From NCBI GenBank assembly GCA_021805305.1, contig JAJZFO010000297.1:1-5774 (forward strand): 5,774 nucleotides of DNA, in the 5' to 3' direction. This DNA comes from Actinomycetes bacterium. GTDB lineage: Bacteria; Actinomycetota; Acidimicrobiia; Acidimicrobiales; RAAP-2. Position numbers and translations under genes: made by a program. Below are positions 5,562 through 5,774 of the stretch, piece by piece. The notes under the pieces are model-generated. The model saw only the letters and a program-made list of their open reading frames with translations. It did no database searches and was not told where the DNA came from. Within the stretch, counting starts at the first letter, position 1, and each line of letters starts with the position of its first letter.

Positions 5562-5774
5562 CCGCGGCGCAACGCGGGGGGGAGCTCGTCGTCGACCAGC
5601 ACCCACGCGCTGGCGCGGCGCGCGATGAGGCCGCGCGCGTCGCGCAGCGGTCCGACACCGCGCACGAGCGACCGCACGTGGACCTCGTCGACGCCCGAGC
5701 GCGGGGCGTCGACGAGGTCGTCGAGTTCGACGTTGACGCAGGAGCGCAGTCGCGGACTCGCCGCGCGCGCGTGC
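5558..5774 (-). CDS. Unidentified protein, C-terminal 71 codons visible (partial)
   Basis: On the minus strand the frame entering the window at 5773 stays open for 71 codons to a TAG at 5560-5558. Third codon positions are almost all G or C, as in the confident genes, which supports real coding. The visible protein includes SCVNVELDDLVDA, then VHVRSLVRGVGPLRDARGLI, and ends ASAWVLVDDELPPALRRG. I do not recognise a family. The tail is charged, has no membrane segment and looks like part of a soluble alpha/beta protein. Its stop codon lies inside the CTAG that also holds the stop of dedA, a tail-to-tail overlap of four bases. A perfect 16-bp inverted repeat falls within the coding part. The start and most of the protein are beyond the right edge. 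Confidence 0.6.
   Translation of the reverse strand, partial: HARAASPRLRSCVNVELDDLVDAPRSGVDEVHVRSLVRGVGPLRDARGLIARRASAWVLVDDELPPALRRG
5681..5719. repeat. Perfect 16-bp inverted repeat with 7-base loop, inside coding sequence
   Basis: GACCTCGTCGACGCCC (5681-5696) is exactly mirrored by GGGCGTCGACGAGGTC (5704-5719) around the loop GAGCGCG. In the minus-strand reading frame the whole structure encodes DLVDAPRSGVDEV. It lies 120 bases past the dedA stop and has no T-tract. It could stall or terminate read-through from dedA, or simply reflect codon bias for GTC/GAC (Val/Asp) runs. Confidence 0.7.

Noticed and set aside
1..5774. Mobile elements, CRISPR arrays, tRNA/rRNA genes, riboswitches
   Set aside because: I found no transposase or integrase motifs, no regularly spaced repeats, no tRNA-like cloverleaf and no gap long enough for a riboswitch. 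The largest gap is 115 bases.

Overview
This is a compact, visibly GC-rich window with strong G/C preference at third codon positions, GTG starts on two of the genes, very short intergenic gaps and stop-start overlaps. A split-type transhydrogenase alpha subunit, leaderless-looking promoters (TAnnnT six bases before the start codon) and a Rieske protein with an internal twin-arginine motif all point to an actinobacterium-like chromosome. A lineage such as Acidimicrobiia is possible, but that is inference and the sequence does not settle it. I see no sign of a mobile element, CRISPR array or RNA gene, and no gene-free stretch longer than 115 bases.

Layout, left to right. (1) 1-975, minus strand: most of pntA, the NAD(H)-binding domain I subunit of proton-translocating transhydrogenase, cut by the window edge at its C-terminal end. 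(2) 976-1090: a divergent intergenic region carrying putative start signals for pntA and the next gene. (3) 1091-1564, plus: an O6-alkylguanine-DNA alkyltransferase (ogt type) with an intact PCHRV active site. (4) 1565-1609: a convergent gap with several small GC-rich hairpins. (5) 4850 down to 1610, minus: a three-gene, translationally coupled operon. In transcription order it holds a DoxD-like membrane domain fused to a Rieske [2Fe-2S] domain, an OmpR/PhoB-family response regulator and a HAMP-containing sensor histidine kinase. Both junctions are 4-base ATGA overlaps. (6) 4851-4916: a 66-base divergent promoter region with a clear TAGAAT -10 box and a 16-bp near-perfect palindrome. (7) 4917-5561, plus: a DedA-family membrane protein. 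(8) 5558-5774, minus: the C-terminal end of an unidentified protein whose stop codon shares the CTAG tetranucleotide with the dedA stop. It contains a perfect 16-bp inverted repeat.

The most interesting unit is the operon in (5). Its first product has four predicted DoxD/DoxX helices, a cytoplasmic Cys/His-rich linker, an internal RR motif with a fifth helix, a Ser/Thr/Gly linker and then a complete Rieske cluster-binding site. It is obligately co-expressed with a complete two-component system. The architecture resembles the three-helix, Tat-dependent QcrA Rieske proteins of actinobacteria, with a quinone-oxidoreductase-like DoxD module as the membrane part. One hypothesis is a quinone-linked envelope redox enzyme whose activity is read out or controlled by the dedicated kinase/regulator pair. 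pntA and ogt appear to be ordinary neighbours, and dedA may share regulation with the operon through the divergent promoter region.
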